In this document: positions 18,504 through 27,501 of the stretch, piece by piece
Layout: every line of letters begins with the position of its first letter
Position numbering within the stretch: the stretch's first letter is position 1
Assembly: GCA_910584145.1 (NCBI GenBank)
Contig: CAJTXX010000003.1
Location: 1 to 64,000, forward strand
Length of the DNA: 64,000 bases
From: an uncultured Eggerthellaceae bacterium
GTDB lineage: Bacteria; Actinomycetota; Coriobacteriia; Coriobacteriales; Eggerthellaceae
Direction of reading: 5' to 3'
The notes under the pieces: model-generated
Database searches by the model: none
What the model was told of the DNA's origin: nothing
The model's input: the letters and a program-made list of their open reading frames with translations, nothing else
Program-made: the position numbers and the translations under genes

Positions 18504-18995
18504 ATGGCGGCGCCATATCAGATGCAGATCGCGGAGCGCGAGCTCGATCGGGACGAGGCGCGCAAGATCCTCGACGCGGGAGAATACTGCGTGGTGTCCA
18601 CGGTGGACGCCGACGGGTGCCCCTATGGGGTGCCGCTGTCGTACGTGATGATGGGCGATGCGATGTACTTCCACACCGGTAAGCGCCCGGGGCACAAGAT
18701 CGACGATTTCGAACGCGACGCGCGCATCAGCGTGGCGGTGGCCACCGAGGTGGAGCCATGCTACGAGGAGACGTTCTTCACCACGCGCTTCGCGTCGGTG
18801 ATAGCGCAGGGGCGCATCCGCCGCGTGGAAGACCCGGTGGAGGTGAAGCAGGCGCTGGTTGCGCTGTGCATGAAATACCTGCCGCAGTTCAAAGCCGAGA
18901 TAGGCGGCGCACTCGAGCGCGAGCTGGATGTGACCGAGGTGTGGGCGGCCGATTTCGATGAGGTGCGCGCGAAGGGCGGCAGGCGCAAAGCCTGA
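18504..18995 (+). CDS. pyridoxamine-5'-phosphate-oxidase-like flavoprotein (NimA type)
   Basis: A 163-residue protein with the split-barrel flavin-binding fold. Recognisable elements are the N-terminal helix plus AGEYCVVSTVDADGCPYGVPLSYV, the segment YFHTGKRPGHKIDDFERDARISVAV and CYEETFFTTRFASVIAQGRI, all typical of the NimA/PPOX-like group. Members bind FMN or haem; some reduce nitroimidazoles. The actual substrate is not predictable. GAGAGGAG precedes the start. It is monocistronic, between the met terminator and a hairpin formed by repeats of AAAGCCTG/CAGGCTTT just after the stop. Confidence 0.85.
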   Translation: MAAPYQMQIAERELDRDEARKILDAGEYCVVSTVDADGCPYGVPLSYVMMGDAMYFHTGKRPGHKIDDFERDARISVAVATEVEPCYEETFFTTRFASVIAQGRIRRVEDPVEVKQALVALCMKYLPQFKAEIGGALERELDVTEVWAADFDEVRAKGGRRKA

Positions 18996-19092
18996 CAGCG
19001 GCTGCCGCCAGGCTTTGCGGGCGCAGCTCGGTTCGCGATCGGATGCAGGAGGAGGCATCCGATCGCGCGCGAGCGCCGGAGGGGCGGGAGCG

Positions 19093-20064
19093 CTAAGCCG
19101 TTTCCAGGTCGAGCTGCCCTTTCTCGGCGGCAACCGGCTGCGGCTTCGCTGCGGGCTTGAAGAGGAACGCCAGGTAGCGGGCGAGCACGAAAGCGACCAT
19201 GCACGCCGCGAACGCTGTCTCGGCCGCTGCCGCCCAGGCGGCGGATGCCGGCACAGCCATGCCGGTCCCGGCGAACAGGTCGAGCGCCTGGGTGAAGGCG
19301 GTGGCGGTTATGACGAACGGGAAGGTCATGGCGGCGAAGCTAGGGAAGAAGCCGCCGGCGATGAACCGGGGCAGGCGCAGCGCCACGATGACGAAGAACA
19401 GCTGGCCGGCGATCAGCAGCACCGATGCGAACGTGATGCTCGGCTCCGGCGTGATAGCGAGATATCCCACCAAAGACAGGCTCGCCGGCGCTGAGTAGAT
19501 GCAGAACAGCGGGCGCGCCGCGTCGGGCACCGGATGCTTGATGTAGCGGTAGGTGATGGTCGCCAGCAGAGGCGGATAGCAAGCGAACCCGAGCCAGAAG
19601 AGCACCTGCCCGATGGCCTCCATGCCATAGAGGGGCGATGTCGCCGAAGCTACGATGATGCCCACATAGCAGATGAAGTACGTCGGGAACACCTGGTCGA
19701 GCTTGAAGTTGCGGATGAAGCGCCACGTGAACCATCCCATGAGCGCCAGATGCGCCGCTACGGCCGTGCCCCACAGGGCGAACGCTGCGCCGGCGGCGTA
19801 TGGCGCCAGATAGCCCGAGAGCTGCATGAGCGCCATGAGCAGCGTGGCCGACACGCTGGCGAGGATGGGGTTGCGGAAATCGTCGCGGATCATCGCGGGA
19901 TATCTGACGGCCTTCGCTATCACCAAGGCCACCATGAACAGGGAGAGCGCCCCGCACAGCATGCGCGCTGCGGGGGAGAGCGGTTGGAGCAGGTTGCCCA
20001 ATGCGGCCAGACCCAGCGCCACGCCAGCGGCAGGGATCGGCACCTTCTTCACTATCTCCGGCAT
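19093..20064 (-). CDS. TDT-family (TehA/SLAC1-like) transporter
   Basis: A 323-residue protein with about ten hydrophobic helices, matching the tellurite-resistance/dicarboxylate transporter family, whose members are anion channels or malate-type carriers. Visible segments include GMEAIGQVLFWLGFACYPPLLATITYRYIKHPVPDAARPLFCI and PSFAAMTFPFVITATAFTQ near the C-terminus, typical of the family. The start at 20064 has AAAGGTGG upstream; a longer reading extends into the regulatory region. It is divergent from a LysR-type gene, which probably controls it. Substrate unknown. Confidence 0.82.
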   Translation of the reverse strand: MPEIVKKVPIPAAGVALGLAALGNLLQPLSPAARMLCGALSLFMVALVIAKAVRYPAMIRDDFRNPILASVSATLLMALMQLSGYLAPYAAGAAFALWGTAVAAHLALMGWFTWRFIRNFKLDQVFPTYFICYVGIIVASATSPLYGMEAIGQVLFWLGFACYPPLLATITYRYIKHPVPDAARPLFCIYSAPASLSLVGYLAITPEPSITFASVLLIAGQLFFVIVALRLPRFIAGGFFPSFAAMTFPFVITATAFTQALDLFAGTGMAVPASAAWAAAAETAFAACMVAFVLARYLAFLFKPAAKPQPVAAEKGQLDLETA

Positions 20065-20182
20065 TCGCCACCTTTCGATCGGGGATCTCCTCATCCATGC
20101 TCCACCGGCCTCGCGCACAGTGGAGCATGGGGGCTGATGGCTCTCGATTATGCAGGAAGAGGTGCGGTATATGAACTTATAG

Positions 20183-20201
20183 TTTATTATGTATCAATAA
20201 A
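20183..20201. promoter_or_regulatory. AT-rich dyad, candidate LysR operator
   Basis: TTTATT-N7-AATAAA is an exact inverted repeat 26 nt before the LysR start, in an unusually AT-rich patch (about 20,170-20,215) of an otherwise GC-rich chromosome. LysR regulators typically bind interrupted dyads of this kind in divergent promoters. Confidence 0.55.
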
Positions 20202-20226
20202 TATTACTAATTGATAAGGAGGCGCG

Positions 20227-21117
20227 ATGCAAGACCAGCGGGTGAAGACGTTCCTCACCGTGTGCCGGACCTTGAACCTGACCCGGGCCGCCGAGGAGCT
20301 GCACATAACCCAGCCCGCGGTGTCGCAGCACATCGCCTTCCTCGAACGGGAGTATGGGGCGAAGCTCTTCTCGTATCGCAAGCGCAAGCTCAGCCTGACC
20401 GGCGCCGGAAGGGTGCTGCGCGATGCGCTGTCGGCGATGGCGCACGACGAGGATATCCTGCGCAAGCGGATAGCGTCCCTTGCCGAGGGCGGACGCACCG
20501 AGCTGCGGTTCGGCATGACGCTGACCGCGGGGGAGTACATAGCCGCGGCACCGCTGGCAGCGTATCTGAAGGAGCATCCGGAGGTGCGGGTGTCGGTGCA
20601 TTCGGGCGACACGCAGCATCTGCTCCGCTTGCTCGACGAGGGCGCTATAGACATGGCGTTCGTGGAGGGCCTGTTCGACAAGGAGCCCTACGAGCACGAT
20701 GTGCTGAGCCGCCAGAAGCTCATCTGCGTTTGCAGCGCTGACCATCCGCTGGCGCATCGCAAGCTCGGCATCGAGGAGCTGCTGGGGCAGCAGCTGTTCG
20801 TGCGCGAGCCCGGCTCCGGCACCCGTGCGGTGTTCGAGCATGCGCTGGCGGCGGAGGGCCTCGCGCTCGACGCGTTCGCCGAGGTGGCGCAGGTGGGCAG
20901 CTTGGATATCATCAAGGTGCTGGTGGCGGCGGGCTTAGGGGTGACGTTCCTCTACGAAGCGGCCGTGGAGGAGGAGCTAGCGGCCGGTACGCTCGCCCGG
21001 ATACCCCTGAAGGGCAAGAGCGTGGAGCACGATATATCGTTCATCCGCCTGAAAGGGAGCCGGTTCGAGCCGGAGTACCGCGCGGTGTATGAGGAGATGC
21101 GCTCGTACCTGAGCTGA
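20227..21117 (+). CDS. LysR-family transcriptional regulator
   Basis: The N-terminal winged helix-turn-helix (FLTVCRTLNLTRAAEELHITQPAVSQHIAFLE) is classic for the family, followed by a periplasmic-binding-protein-like effector domain starting near residue 90. The length of 296 residues is normal. AAGGAGG is ideally spaced before the ATG. It is divergent from the TDT transporter, with a dyad between them, so it likely regulates that gene and itself. Effector unknown. Confidence 0.93.
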   Translation: MQDQRVKTFLTVCRTLNLTRAAEELHITQPAVSQHIAFLEREYGAKLFSYRKRKLSLTGAGRVLRDALSAMAHDEDILRKRIASLAEGGRTELRFGMTLTAGEYIAAAPLAAYLKEHPEVRVSVHSGDTQHLLRLLDEGAIDMAFVEGLFDKEPYEHDVLSRQKLICVCSADHPLAHRKLGIEELLGQQLFVREPGSGTRAVFEHALAAEGLALDAFAEVAQVGSLDIIKVLVAAGLGVTFLYEAAVEEELAAGTLARIPLKGKSVEHDISFIRLKGSRFEPEYRAVYEEMRSYLS

Positions 21118-21250
21118 GGCGCAGCCGCGCGCAGGCGCGCTGTGGCCGCGTGCGGCTGCGAGGCCGCTCCGCGTCGGGTGAGGGGAGCGCGAATCTGCGA
21201 TACTGAGCGGGGGCGCGACGGTGCGCGTCCGATCGAGGAGAGGGAGAGCC

Positions 21251-22225
21251 ATGTTCACAGAGGCGAGCTATGCGGATATCCCCGAGTTCGGTGCAGCGCA
21301 TGCGACCGATGAGCGCGCAGGCACGGGTTGCACCGTGTTCGTGGCGCCCGAGGGCGCGATAGGCGCGGTCGATGTGCGCGGGGGCGGCCCTGCCACGCGC
21401 GAGACCGATCTGCTGCGGCCTGAGAACATGGTGCAGAGCATACAGGCCGTCGTGCTGAGCGGCGGCTCGGCGTTCGGGCTGGAGGCAGCCTGCGGCGCTA
21501 TGGAGGCGCTCGCAGCCGAGGGCCTGGGCTTCAAGCTGGCCACGGCATGCGTGCCTATCGTGTGCGGCGCCAGCCTGTTCGATCTGCTGGTGGGCGGAAG
21601 CGCTTGGCCCGACAAGGAGATGGGACGCCGCGCTGCTGTGGATGCCCTGGCTTCGCGCGGCGCCGATCTTGCGATGGGCAACGTGGGCGCGGGCACGGGC
21701 GCCACCGTGGGCAAGATGGGCCTGCCGCAGCAAGCCATGAAGGCGGGCTTCGGCTGGATGGGCCTGAGGCTGGGCGAGCTCGTGGTGGTGGCGAACGTGG
21801 CGGTGAATGCGCTCGGCAACGTGATGGGGCCGGATGGCGCATGGATAGCAGGCGTGCAAGACGGGCAGGGCAACATCATGGACCCCTACGCTGCGGCGAT
21901 GAGCGCCCAGGCCGCTGCTGCTGCGGGCGGCCCGGTGACGAGCACCACCCTCGGCTGCGTGCTGACGAACGCGGAGCTGACGCAGGCGCAGGCGACGAAG
22001 GTGTCCCAGATAACCCAGGATGCCTATGCGCGCGCCATAAAGCCGGTCCATACGCTGAGCGACGGCGATACCGTGTTCACGATGGCATCGGGCAAGGCGA
22101 AGGCGGCACCTGATCTGGTGGCCATGCTCGCCACCGAGGCCATGCAGGGCGCCATCGTGCGCGCCGTCATGAGCGCCCAGAGCGCGTACGGCCTTGTCGC
22201 TGCGTGCGATCTGGTGAGAAGCTGA
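21251..22225 (+). CDS. P1/DmpA-family (S58) self-processing aminopeptidase
   Basis: This 324-residue protein belongs to the DmpA/P1 group of N-terminal-nucleophile hydrolases, which cleave themselves into two chains and act as aminopeptidases or beta-peptidases. Typical segments are GTGCTVFVAPEGA, the glycine-rich VVLSGGSAFGLEAACG, GNVGAGTGATVGK and, near residue 235, the likely self-cleavage strand PVTSTTLGCVLTNAEL, where a Thr would become the nucleophile. The C-terminal THxLSDGDTVF-like segment is also present. It has no signal peptide. The start follows GAGGAGAGGGAGAG. Substrate unknown. Confidence 0.87.
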   Translation: MFTEASYADIPEFGAAHATDERAGTGCTVFVAPEGAIGAVDVRGGGPATRETDLLRPENMVQSIQAVVLSGGSAFGLEAACGAMEALAAEGLGFKLATACVPIVCGASLFDLLVGGSAWPDKEMGRRAAVDALASRGADLAMGNVGAGTGATVGKMGLPQQAMKAGFGWMGLRLGELVVVANVAVNALGNVMGPDGAWIAGVQDGQGNIMDPYAAAMSAQAAAAAGGPVTSTTLGCVLTNAELTQAQATKVSQITQDAYARAIKPVHTLSDGDTVFTMASGKAKAAPDLVAMLATEAMQGAIVRAVMSAQSAYGLVAACDLVRS

Positions 22226-22257
22226 ACGCGTTCCCGATGGAAGAGAGAGGAGCACCC

Positions 22258-23370
22258 ATGGGCTGCTTCGATGATGTCAACGGCAAGCTCGGGTTCGGTC
22301 TGATGCGCTTGCCGAAGGTAGGCGATGAGATAGATATCCCACAGGTCTGCGATATGGTCGATGCCTTCATGGCTGCCGGTTTCAACTATTTCGACACGGC
22401 GTGGGCGTATGTGGGCAGCGAGGATGCGACGCGCCAGGCGCTCGTCGAGCGGTACCCGCGCGACGCCTTCCGTCTGGCTACGAAGGCAGCCCCGTGGTCG
22501 AAGTGCGAGACGGCCGAGGAGGCTCATGCGCAGTTCGACACGTCGCTGGCGCGCACGCAGGCGGGCTACTTCGATTATTACCTCATGCACAACCTGGGCA
22601 GCGTGCGCACGGCTGCGTTCGACCGCTTCGGCATGTGGGAGTTCGCCCAGCGCAAGCGAGAGCAGGGGCTGATACGCCATCTGGGGCTGTCCATCCACGA
22701 CAACGCCGATGCGCTCGATGCGGTGCTGAGCGCGCATCCCGAGGTGGAGTTCGTGCAATTGCAGGTGAACTATCTCGATTGGGAGAACCCCATCCATCAG
22801 AGCCGGGCGTGCTTGGAGGTAGCGCGTGCGCACGGCAAGCCCGTGGTGGTGATGGAGCCTTTGCGCGGCGGCCTTCTGGCCGACCCTCCGGCGTCGGTGC
22901 ACAAGGTGTTCGAGGAGGCCGACCCGGATGCGTCGTGCGCGTCGTGGGGCCTGCGCTTCGCCGCCAGCCAGCCCGATGTGGCCGTGGTGCTCTCGGGGAT
23001 GGGCAGCCTCGCGCAGATGGAGGACAACATCGCCGCGCTGCGCGGGTTCGATGCGCTCGATGCCGCCGATGCGGCAGTGGTGGCGCGCGCCCAGAGCGAG
23101 CTGGCGGAGTTCGACTTGGTGCCGTGCACCGGGTGCGATTACTGCGCGAAGGCATGCCCGGCCAACATCGGCATATCCGGCGCGCTGCTGGCGCTGAACG
23201 CCCACACCATGTTCGGCAGCTATAAGACCGAGTGGATCGTCGGCGGCGAGCGCAAGGGCAAGAGCAAGCCGAGCGCCTGCCTGGCGTGCGGCGCCTGCGA
23301 GGCGCTGTGCCCCCAGCAGATACCCATCGTGGCCGAGCTGGCTCGCGCTGCCGAGCTGCTCGATCTCTGA
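22258..23370 (+). CDS. aldo/keto reductase with C-terminal [4Fe-4S] ferredoxin domain
   Basis: A 370-residue fusion found mainly in anaerobes. The N-terminal TIM barrel shows the family elements LGFGLMRLP, FDTAWAYVGSE (catalytic Asp/Tyr region) and YYLMHNL. The C-terminal 80 residues carry two Cys clusters, PCTGCDYCAKACP and ACLACGACEALCP, that would bind two iron-sulfur clusters. The role is probably electron transfer to or from an unknown carbonyl substrate. ATG at 22258 has GAGAGGAG six bases upstream, better than the ATG at 22237. The gene begins 33 nt after the peptidase stop, so the two may be co-transcribed. Confidence 0.92.
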   Translation: MGCFDDVNGKLGFGLMRLPKVGDEIDIPQVCDMVDAFMAAGFNYFDTAWAYVGSEDATRQALVERYPRDAFRLATKAAPWSKCETAEEAHAQFDTSLARTQAGYFDYYLMHNLGSVRTAAFDRFGMWEFAQRKREQGLIRHLGLSIHDNADALDAVLSAHPEVEFVQLQVNYLDWENPIHQSRACLEVARAHGKPVVVMEPLRGGLLADPPASVHKVFEEADPDASCASWGLRFAASQPDVAVVLSGMGSLAQMEDNIAALRGFDALDAADAAVVARAQSELAEFDLVPCTGCDYCAKACPANIGISGALLALNAHTMFGSYKTEWIVGGERKGKSKPSACLACGACEALCPQQIPIVAELARAAELLDL

Positions 23371-23510
23371 GGCGCCGGGCAGCGCGGCCGTCCCTCGTGC
23401 GGTCGGATGGCCCCTCGGGGAAGAGGGAGCGGCTGGGACGCTGGGCGCAGCCGAGCAGGTGCGGCATCAGCGCGAGGAAGGCGAGCATGGCGAGAGAAGG
23501 AGAGGTGCGC

Positions 23511-24080
23511 ATGGAGGAGCGTTGGGCGGATGGGAAGCAGCGTTGCGGCTGGGCCAACCCGGCGAACCCGCGCTACGTGGCCTATCACGACTGCGAGTGG
23601 GGCGTGCCCACCCACGACGACGCCGAGCTGTTCGAGCTGCTCATCCTCGAGTGCTTCCAGGCGGGGCTGTCGTGGGAGTGCATCCTGAACAAGCGGGAGG
23701 GCTTCCGCGCGGCGTTCGATGGTTTCGAGCTCGATGCGGTCTGCGCATACGGCCCGCGCGAGGTCGAGCGGCTGCTCGCCGATGCGCGCATCGTGCGCAA
23801 CCGCCGCAAGGTGAGCGCCGCCATCGCCAATGCGCAGGCGTTCCGCGCCATCCAAGAGGAATACGGCAGCTTCGCCTCCTATCTATGGGGATGGACCGAT
23901 GGGCAGCCGATCGCAGAGACGGGGCCTGCCACCTCGCCGCTCTCCGATGCCATATCGGCCGATCTGAAACGCCGCGGCATGAGCTTCGTCGGCTCGACGG
24001 TGGTGTATGCCTACCTCCAATCAGCCGGCCTCATCCAAGCCCATGAGGAAGGCTGCTATCTGCACGGCAGGCATCTCTGA
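23511..24080 (+). CDS. tag: DNA-3-methyladenine glycosylase I
   Basis: Tag removes 3-methyladenine from alkylated DNA. The 189-residue protein starts close to the family signature CGWAN, followed by YVAYHDCEWGVP, the core helix LFELLILECFQAGLSW and NREGFRAAF-like segment, and the C-terminal STVVYAYLQSAGLIQAHEEGC. The zinc-binding Cys and His residues of the family appear conserved. ATG at 23511 has GAAGGAGAGG upstream; an in-frame ATG at 23487 would add eight residues and is less family-like. It is the last chromosomal gene before the ICE junction. Confidence 0.94.
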   Translation: MEERWADGKQRCGWANPANPRYVAYHDCEWGVPTHDDAELFELLILECFQAGLSWECILNKREGFRAAFDGFELDAVCAYGPREVERLLADARIVRNRRKVSAAIANAQAFRAIQEEYGSFASYLWGWTDGQPIAETGPATSPLSDAISADLKRRGMSFVGSTVVYAYLQSAGLIQAHEEGCYLHGRHL

Positions 24081-24116
24081 GCGCTGAGGTTCCCTGCTCG
24101 CACCGTAGCAGATAAG

Positions 24117-24142
24117 AAAAGGACCGCCAGGTCGGCGGCCCT
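24117..24142. terminator. bidirectional terminator beside the ICE junction
   Basis: AAAGGACCGCC and GGCGGCCCTTT form a stem with one mismatch. It has T-rich tails on both strands, so it can end tag on the plus strand and was presumably the original terminator of the tRNA-Ala gene on the minus strand. Confidence 0.65.
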
Positions 24143-24152
24143 TTCTATTCTT

Positions 24153-24211
24153 TGGTGGAGCATAGGGGGATCGAACCCCTGACCTCGTGATTGCGAACCA
24201 CGCGCTCTCCC
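24153..24211 (-). pseudogene. 3' fragment of tRNA-Ala(CGC), left attachment site (attL) of the ICE
   Basis: Reading the minus strand, the encoded CCA, discriminator, 3' acceptor strand ATGCTCC, full T-arm (AGGGG-TTCGATC-CCCCT), variable loop and anticodon arm with loop TTCGCAA (anticodon CGC, Ala) are present, up to GGGAGAGC of the D-arm. The 5' acceptor strand (expected GGAGCAT) and most of the D-arm are missing and replaced by unrelated AT-richer sequence. A functional tRNA cannot be made from this copy. Tyrosine-recombinase elements that integrate into tRNA genes leave this partial repeat at one end and the intact tRNA at the other. The complete tRNA-Ala should therefore lie beyond 64,000, on the minus strand. 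Confidence 0.85.
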
Positions 24212-24319
24212 TAATCATCCGTATACACGCACACGAAAAGCCTCTTGAGGCAGGTTACCACTCCTTTGCATGCGAATTGACGCGGCAGTTGATTCATGCG
24301 GGTTTGTAAAGGAGGAATT

Positions 24320-25105
24320 ATGGCTGCAAGGATCATTGCCATTGCCAACCAAAAGGGTGGTACTGGCAAGACAGCAACAACGGCAAATCTAGGAATTGGA
24401 TTAGCGAGAATTGGCAAAAGGGTTTTGCTTGTGGATGCCGACCCGCAAGGAGACCTCACGAAGTCGCTTGGATTGGGGGATCCAGATGCGATCGAAGTCA
24501 CCCTTGCGAGTCACGTTGAAAACATCGTGAATGATACTCCCCTGGACCCAATTGCGGGAATTGTGCGAAGCGATGAAAACGTAGACTTGATGCCAGCCGA
24601 TATCCGCCTTGCTAACACCGAAGCGAGCCTGTTCCTTGCGATGAACCGGGAGCGCGTGCTCTCGTCCTGGCTCGCTGGTTTGAGGGGCGGATACGACTAC
24701 ATCCTCATCGACTGCATGCCTTCTCTTGGAATGCTTCCAGTGAATGCCTTCACGGCCGCTGACAGCGTTCTCATAACCGTCTCAGCGGAGTATCTGCCTG
24801 TGGTGGCCATGACGGCGCTGCTGAAGACTATTGACCGCGTAAGGAATCAGATCAATCCAGGACTCCGTGTCGAGGGGGCCCTCCTCACGCTCTTTGACGG
24901 CCGCACGCGCATTGCACGCAAGGTGGAAGGCTTGCTGCGGTCCGAGTACGGCGCCCGCATGAGGGTTTTCGAGACTTGCATCCCGCGGGCGGTCTCGGCA
25001 AGCGAGGCGCCGAGCGCCGGTATGAGCATCTTCGCTTACGACCCCAACGGGAAGGTCGCTGCAGCATATGCGCGCCTCTGCGAGGAGGTGCTTTGCGGTG
25101 ACTAG
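24320..25105 (+). CDS. parA: ParA-family partition ATPase
   Basis: A 261-residue ATPase with deviant Walker A KGGTGKT near the N-terminus, VDADPQGDLTKSL (Walker A-prime) and ILIDCMPSLG (Walker B). ParA with ParB segregates or stabilises plasmids and circular forms of ICEs. ATG at 24320 has AAAGGAGG directly upstream. It is the first gene of the element and overlaps parB by 8 nt. Confidence 0.93.
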   Translation: MAARIIAIANQKGGTGKTATTANLGIGLARIGKRVLLVDADPQGDLTKSLGLGDPDAIEVTLASHVENIVNDTPLDPIAGIVRSDENVDLMPADIRLANTEASLFLAMNRERVLSSWLAGLRGGYDYILIDCMPSLGMLPVNAFTAADSVLITVSAEYLPVVAMTALLKTIDRVRNQINPGLRVEGALLTLFDGRTRIARKVEGLLRSEYGARMRVFETCIPRAVSASEAPSAGMSIFAYDPNGKVAAAYARLCEEVLCGD

Positions 25106-26039
25106 ACGTGACTTGAAGTTCGACCTGCCCGCTGCGAGTGATTTGTTCAGCACTCAAGAGTCGCGAGATGCCGAACGCTTCGGCGCGATCATCGAAGTGG
25201 CAACGGATTTGATCGACCCCTTCCCAGGGCATCCGTACAAAGTCCGCGACGACGAAGCGATGGCTGATCTCGTCACCAGCATCGAGGAATCGGGCATCAT
25301 TGAGCCTTTGCTGCTGAAGGCGAAGGATGATGACCGCTACACGCTCATCAGCGGACATCGACGCATGCACGCCGCACAGCTGATCGGCTTGGCTAAGGTG
25401 CCGGCATGCGTAAAGCAGTTCTCCGACGATGAGGCCATAATCGCTATGGTGGACGCGAATTTGCAGAGACCGAAGATCCTGCCAAGCGAGAAGGCCCTCG
25501 CAGTGAAGATGAAGATGGATGCCCTGAAGCGAAAAGCGGGCAGGCCGAAGAAGAATGGTGCACCAGAGGAGCATCATTTCCGAGGCGTGAAATCTGTGGA
25601 CATCTTGGCCGAGCAGCTCGGAGAGAGCAGGGAACAGGTGCGCCGTTATGCGCGAGTCGCAAGGCTCATTCCGGATTTGCTTCGGCTGCTCGATGACGGT
25701 CGAATGAAGATGCGGCCTGCGGTAGAGCTCAGCTATCTCACCGAAGACGAGCAGAAGCGTGTTTTCGATGTCATGGCGGCTGAGGCCTGCACGCCATCGC
25801 ACGAGCAGGCGCGGTTGCTCCGCAAGATGTCAGAAGATGGCACGCTTACCGATGCTGAGCTTGAGGAACTAATGCAGCAGTCGAAGCCGAATCAGGTCGA
25901 GATGTTCAGGTTTCCCGCTGCACGTCTGAGTGGGCTTGTGCCACAAGGTGCAACTAGGGATGAGATTGAAGAACGCGTGATCCAAGGCTTGAAGCTGCTG
26001 CGTCGCTATGAGGACACCAGGGCGGCGAGAAGCTCATGA
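25098..26039 (+). CDS. parB: ParB-family DNA-binding partition protein
   Basis: The N-terminal ParB/Spo0J domain has the family signature SGHRRMHAAQLIG and the preceding LVTSIEESGIIEPLLL, followed by a helix-turn-helix region (VDILAEQLGESREQVRRYARVARLI). The gene most likely starts with GTG at 25098, inside the parA end, with GAGGAGG upstream. The length of 313 residues is normal. It acts with ParA; the centromere sites are not identified. It differs strongly from the second ParB-like protein at 59.6 kb. Confidence 0.9.
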   Translation: MTRRDLKFDLPAASDLFSTQESRDAERFGAIIEVATDLIDPFPGHPYKVRDDEAMADLVTSIEESGIIEPLLLKAKDDDRYTLISGHRRMHAAQLIGLAKVPACVKQFSDDEAIIAMVDANLQRPKILPSEKALAVKMKMDALKRKAGRPKKNGAPEEHHFRGVKSVDILAEQLGESREQVRRYARVARLIPDLLRLLDDGRMKMRPAVELSYLTEDEQKRVFDVMAAEACTPSHEQARLLRKMSEDGTLTDAELEELMQQSKPNQVEMFRFPAARLSGLVPQGATRDEIEERVIQGLKLLRRYEDTRAARSS

Positions 26040-26088
26040 TGCTTAGAACAACGAAGGAACTCCGTCATGACCAGAAGGGCGGCGGAGT

Positions 26089-27501
26089 ATGGGCAACCTG
26101 ATACACCGAGGCAAAGGAAGCTTCACGCACGTTGAGAACACGATCTTCTTCGAGCGCGGATTGAGCGCTAAAGCAAAGGGGGCGTATTGCCAAATCCGCT
26201 CCCTTGAGACGAACCCGGATTGGGTGTTCACCATCGCCGGATTCACTGCGCTTTTCAAGGATGGCGCGGATTCGATCAAGAGCAGCCTAAAAGAACTGGA
26301 GCGCTTCGGTTTCCTGATTCGCGCTCGAAGGCGAGGAGCCGACGGGCGATTCGTCTCTGCGGAGGAGTCGGTTTGGATCACGCTTGATGATCCATCCATG
26401 TACGAAGAAGAGACGAGCAATCTCATCGCAGAAGGCTTCACGATCGTATCCAAGAGAACTGGAGCGTCGACAACGAAGGACTCAAGCGGACCAGAATCTG
26501 AAAAGAGTTCCCAGCTCAGAACCACATGCGGATTTTCCACATGTGGTGAAACCGCATGTGGCTCACCCATATCTGGACAAACCACATATGGGGAATCTGC
26601 CCCAATTAACCCTTTACCCCATCAACCCCTTATCGAATCCAAAGACCCTTCCCTTGCCCCTCCCATGAACGTCCGTGAACGAAGCGGCTCGGAAGCAGGG
26701 CGCATGCCCGAGTTCCCAGATGATTTCGAGCGGCTGTGCTCGATGTCGCTCAAGCCGATCGTCGCCATCAAGTTCAAGCGAGACTGCCTCGATGCGTGGA
26801 ACCATCGGGTCGATGAGGGATACTCGGCGAAACAGATCCTCGACGCCTATCGCTCGTACGCAAAGAGCTACGAAAGGCGAAACGGATCCGACAACAGCAA
26901 GGCGAAGAACCTCGCGAGCTGGCTCACGCGCGAGGGTGGCCTTGTGGAGTTCGCGGACGATCCGGAACGGTGCTATGCCACGAACGAGGATGGCTCGCCG
27001 CTCTCGATGGAGGAACTGGCAAAGCACTACAAGAGGTTCGGCAAGCTTTGGAGAAGAGCCATGGGCAGACGCGGTCTCATTCTGTCGATGGCTTACGATC
27101 GCGATCCTAGTCTCGCAAAGAACGAGGCCGAAGATGAGCTTCGGGATGACAGGGAGTACTGCGATTTCATGGACGCATGCCACATTGCCTACGGGCAATA
27201 CCTTCGGTGCGTTGACCCGAGCAACTCCCATGGCCTCTTCAAAGAGGAGAGCCTCTTCCAGGGCACCGATCTCATGACCTTCATAGCCCGCAAGGAAGAG
27301 ATACGAACGCTCGCCAACGATGACCCGGACTTCGCTGAGCTGCTCGACCGCTACGAGACTCTATCAAAGGACACGACCGCCTGCAGACTGATCGGCCAGC
27401 TGGATGACAAGGCGTGGGAGAAGCGACGCTATGAAGAGCTTCAGCTCCAACACGAGATCGAAGCGCGAATCGAGCAGCACAGAAGCGAACAGGAAACATG
27501 A
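26089..27501 (+). CDS. winged-helix replication-initiator-like protein
   Basis: The first 90 residues (from MGNLIHRGKGSFTHVENTIFFERGLSAKAKGAYCQIRSLE onward) form a winged-helix domain common in plasmid and ICE replication proteins: a growing-phase segment, then IKSSLKELERFGFLIRARRR as wing and recognition helix. A low-complexity linker with Cys-Gly and Thr-Gly repeats follows, then a helical C-terminal half including FERLCSMSLKPIVAIKFKRDCLDAW, which resembles DnaD-like replisome-loading regions. The 470-residue length and position after parAB support a role in element replication, but no catalytic residues are visible. Confidence 0.65.
   Translation: MGNLIHRGKGSFTHVENTIFFERGLSAKAKGAYCQIRSLETNPDWVFTIAGFTALFKDGADSIKSSLKELERFGFLIRARRRGADGRFVSAEESVWITLDDPSMYEEETSNLIAEGFTIVSKRTGASTTKDSSGPESEKSSQLRTTCGFSTCGETACGSPISGQTTYGESAPINPLPHQPLIESKDPSLAPPMNVRERSGSEAGRMPEFPDDFERLCSMSLKPIVAIKFKRDCLDAWNHRVDEGYSAKQILDAYRSYAKSYERRNGSDNSKAKNLASWLTREGGLVEFADDPERCYATNEDGSPLSMEELAKHYKRFGKLWRRAMGRRGLILSMAYDRDPSLAKNEAEDELRDDREYCDFMDACHIAYGQYLRCVDPSNSHGLFKEESLFQGTDLMTFIARKEEIRTLANDDPDFAELLDRYETLSKDTTACRLIGQLDDKAWEKRRYEELQLQHEIEARIEQHRSEQET

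Noticed and set aside
24153..24230. Complete tRNA-Ala gene
   Set aside because: The 5' acceptor strand and most of the D-arm are missing; the adjacent bases cannot pair with the 3' acceptor strand.
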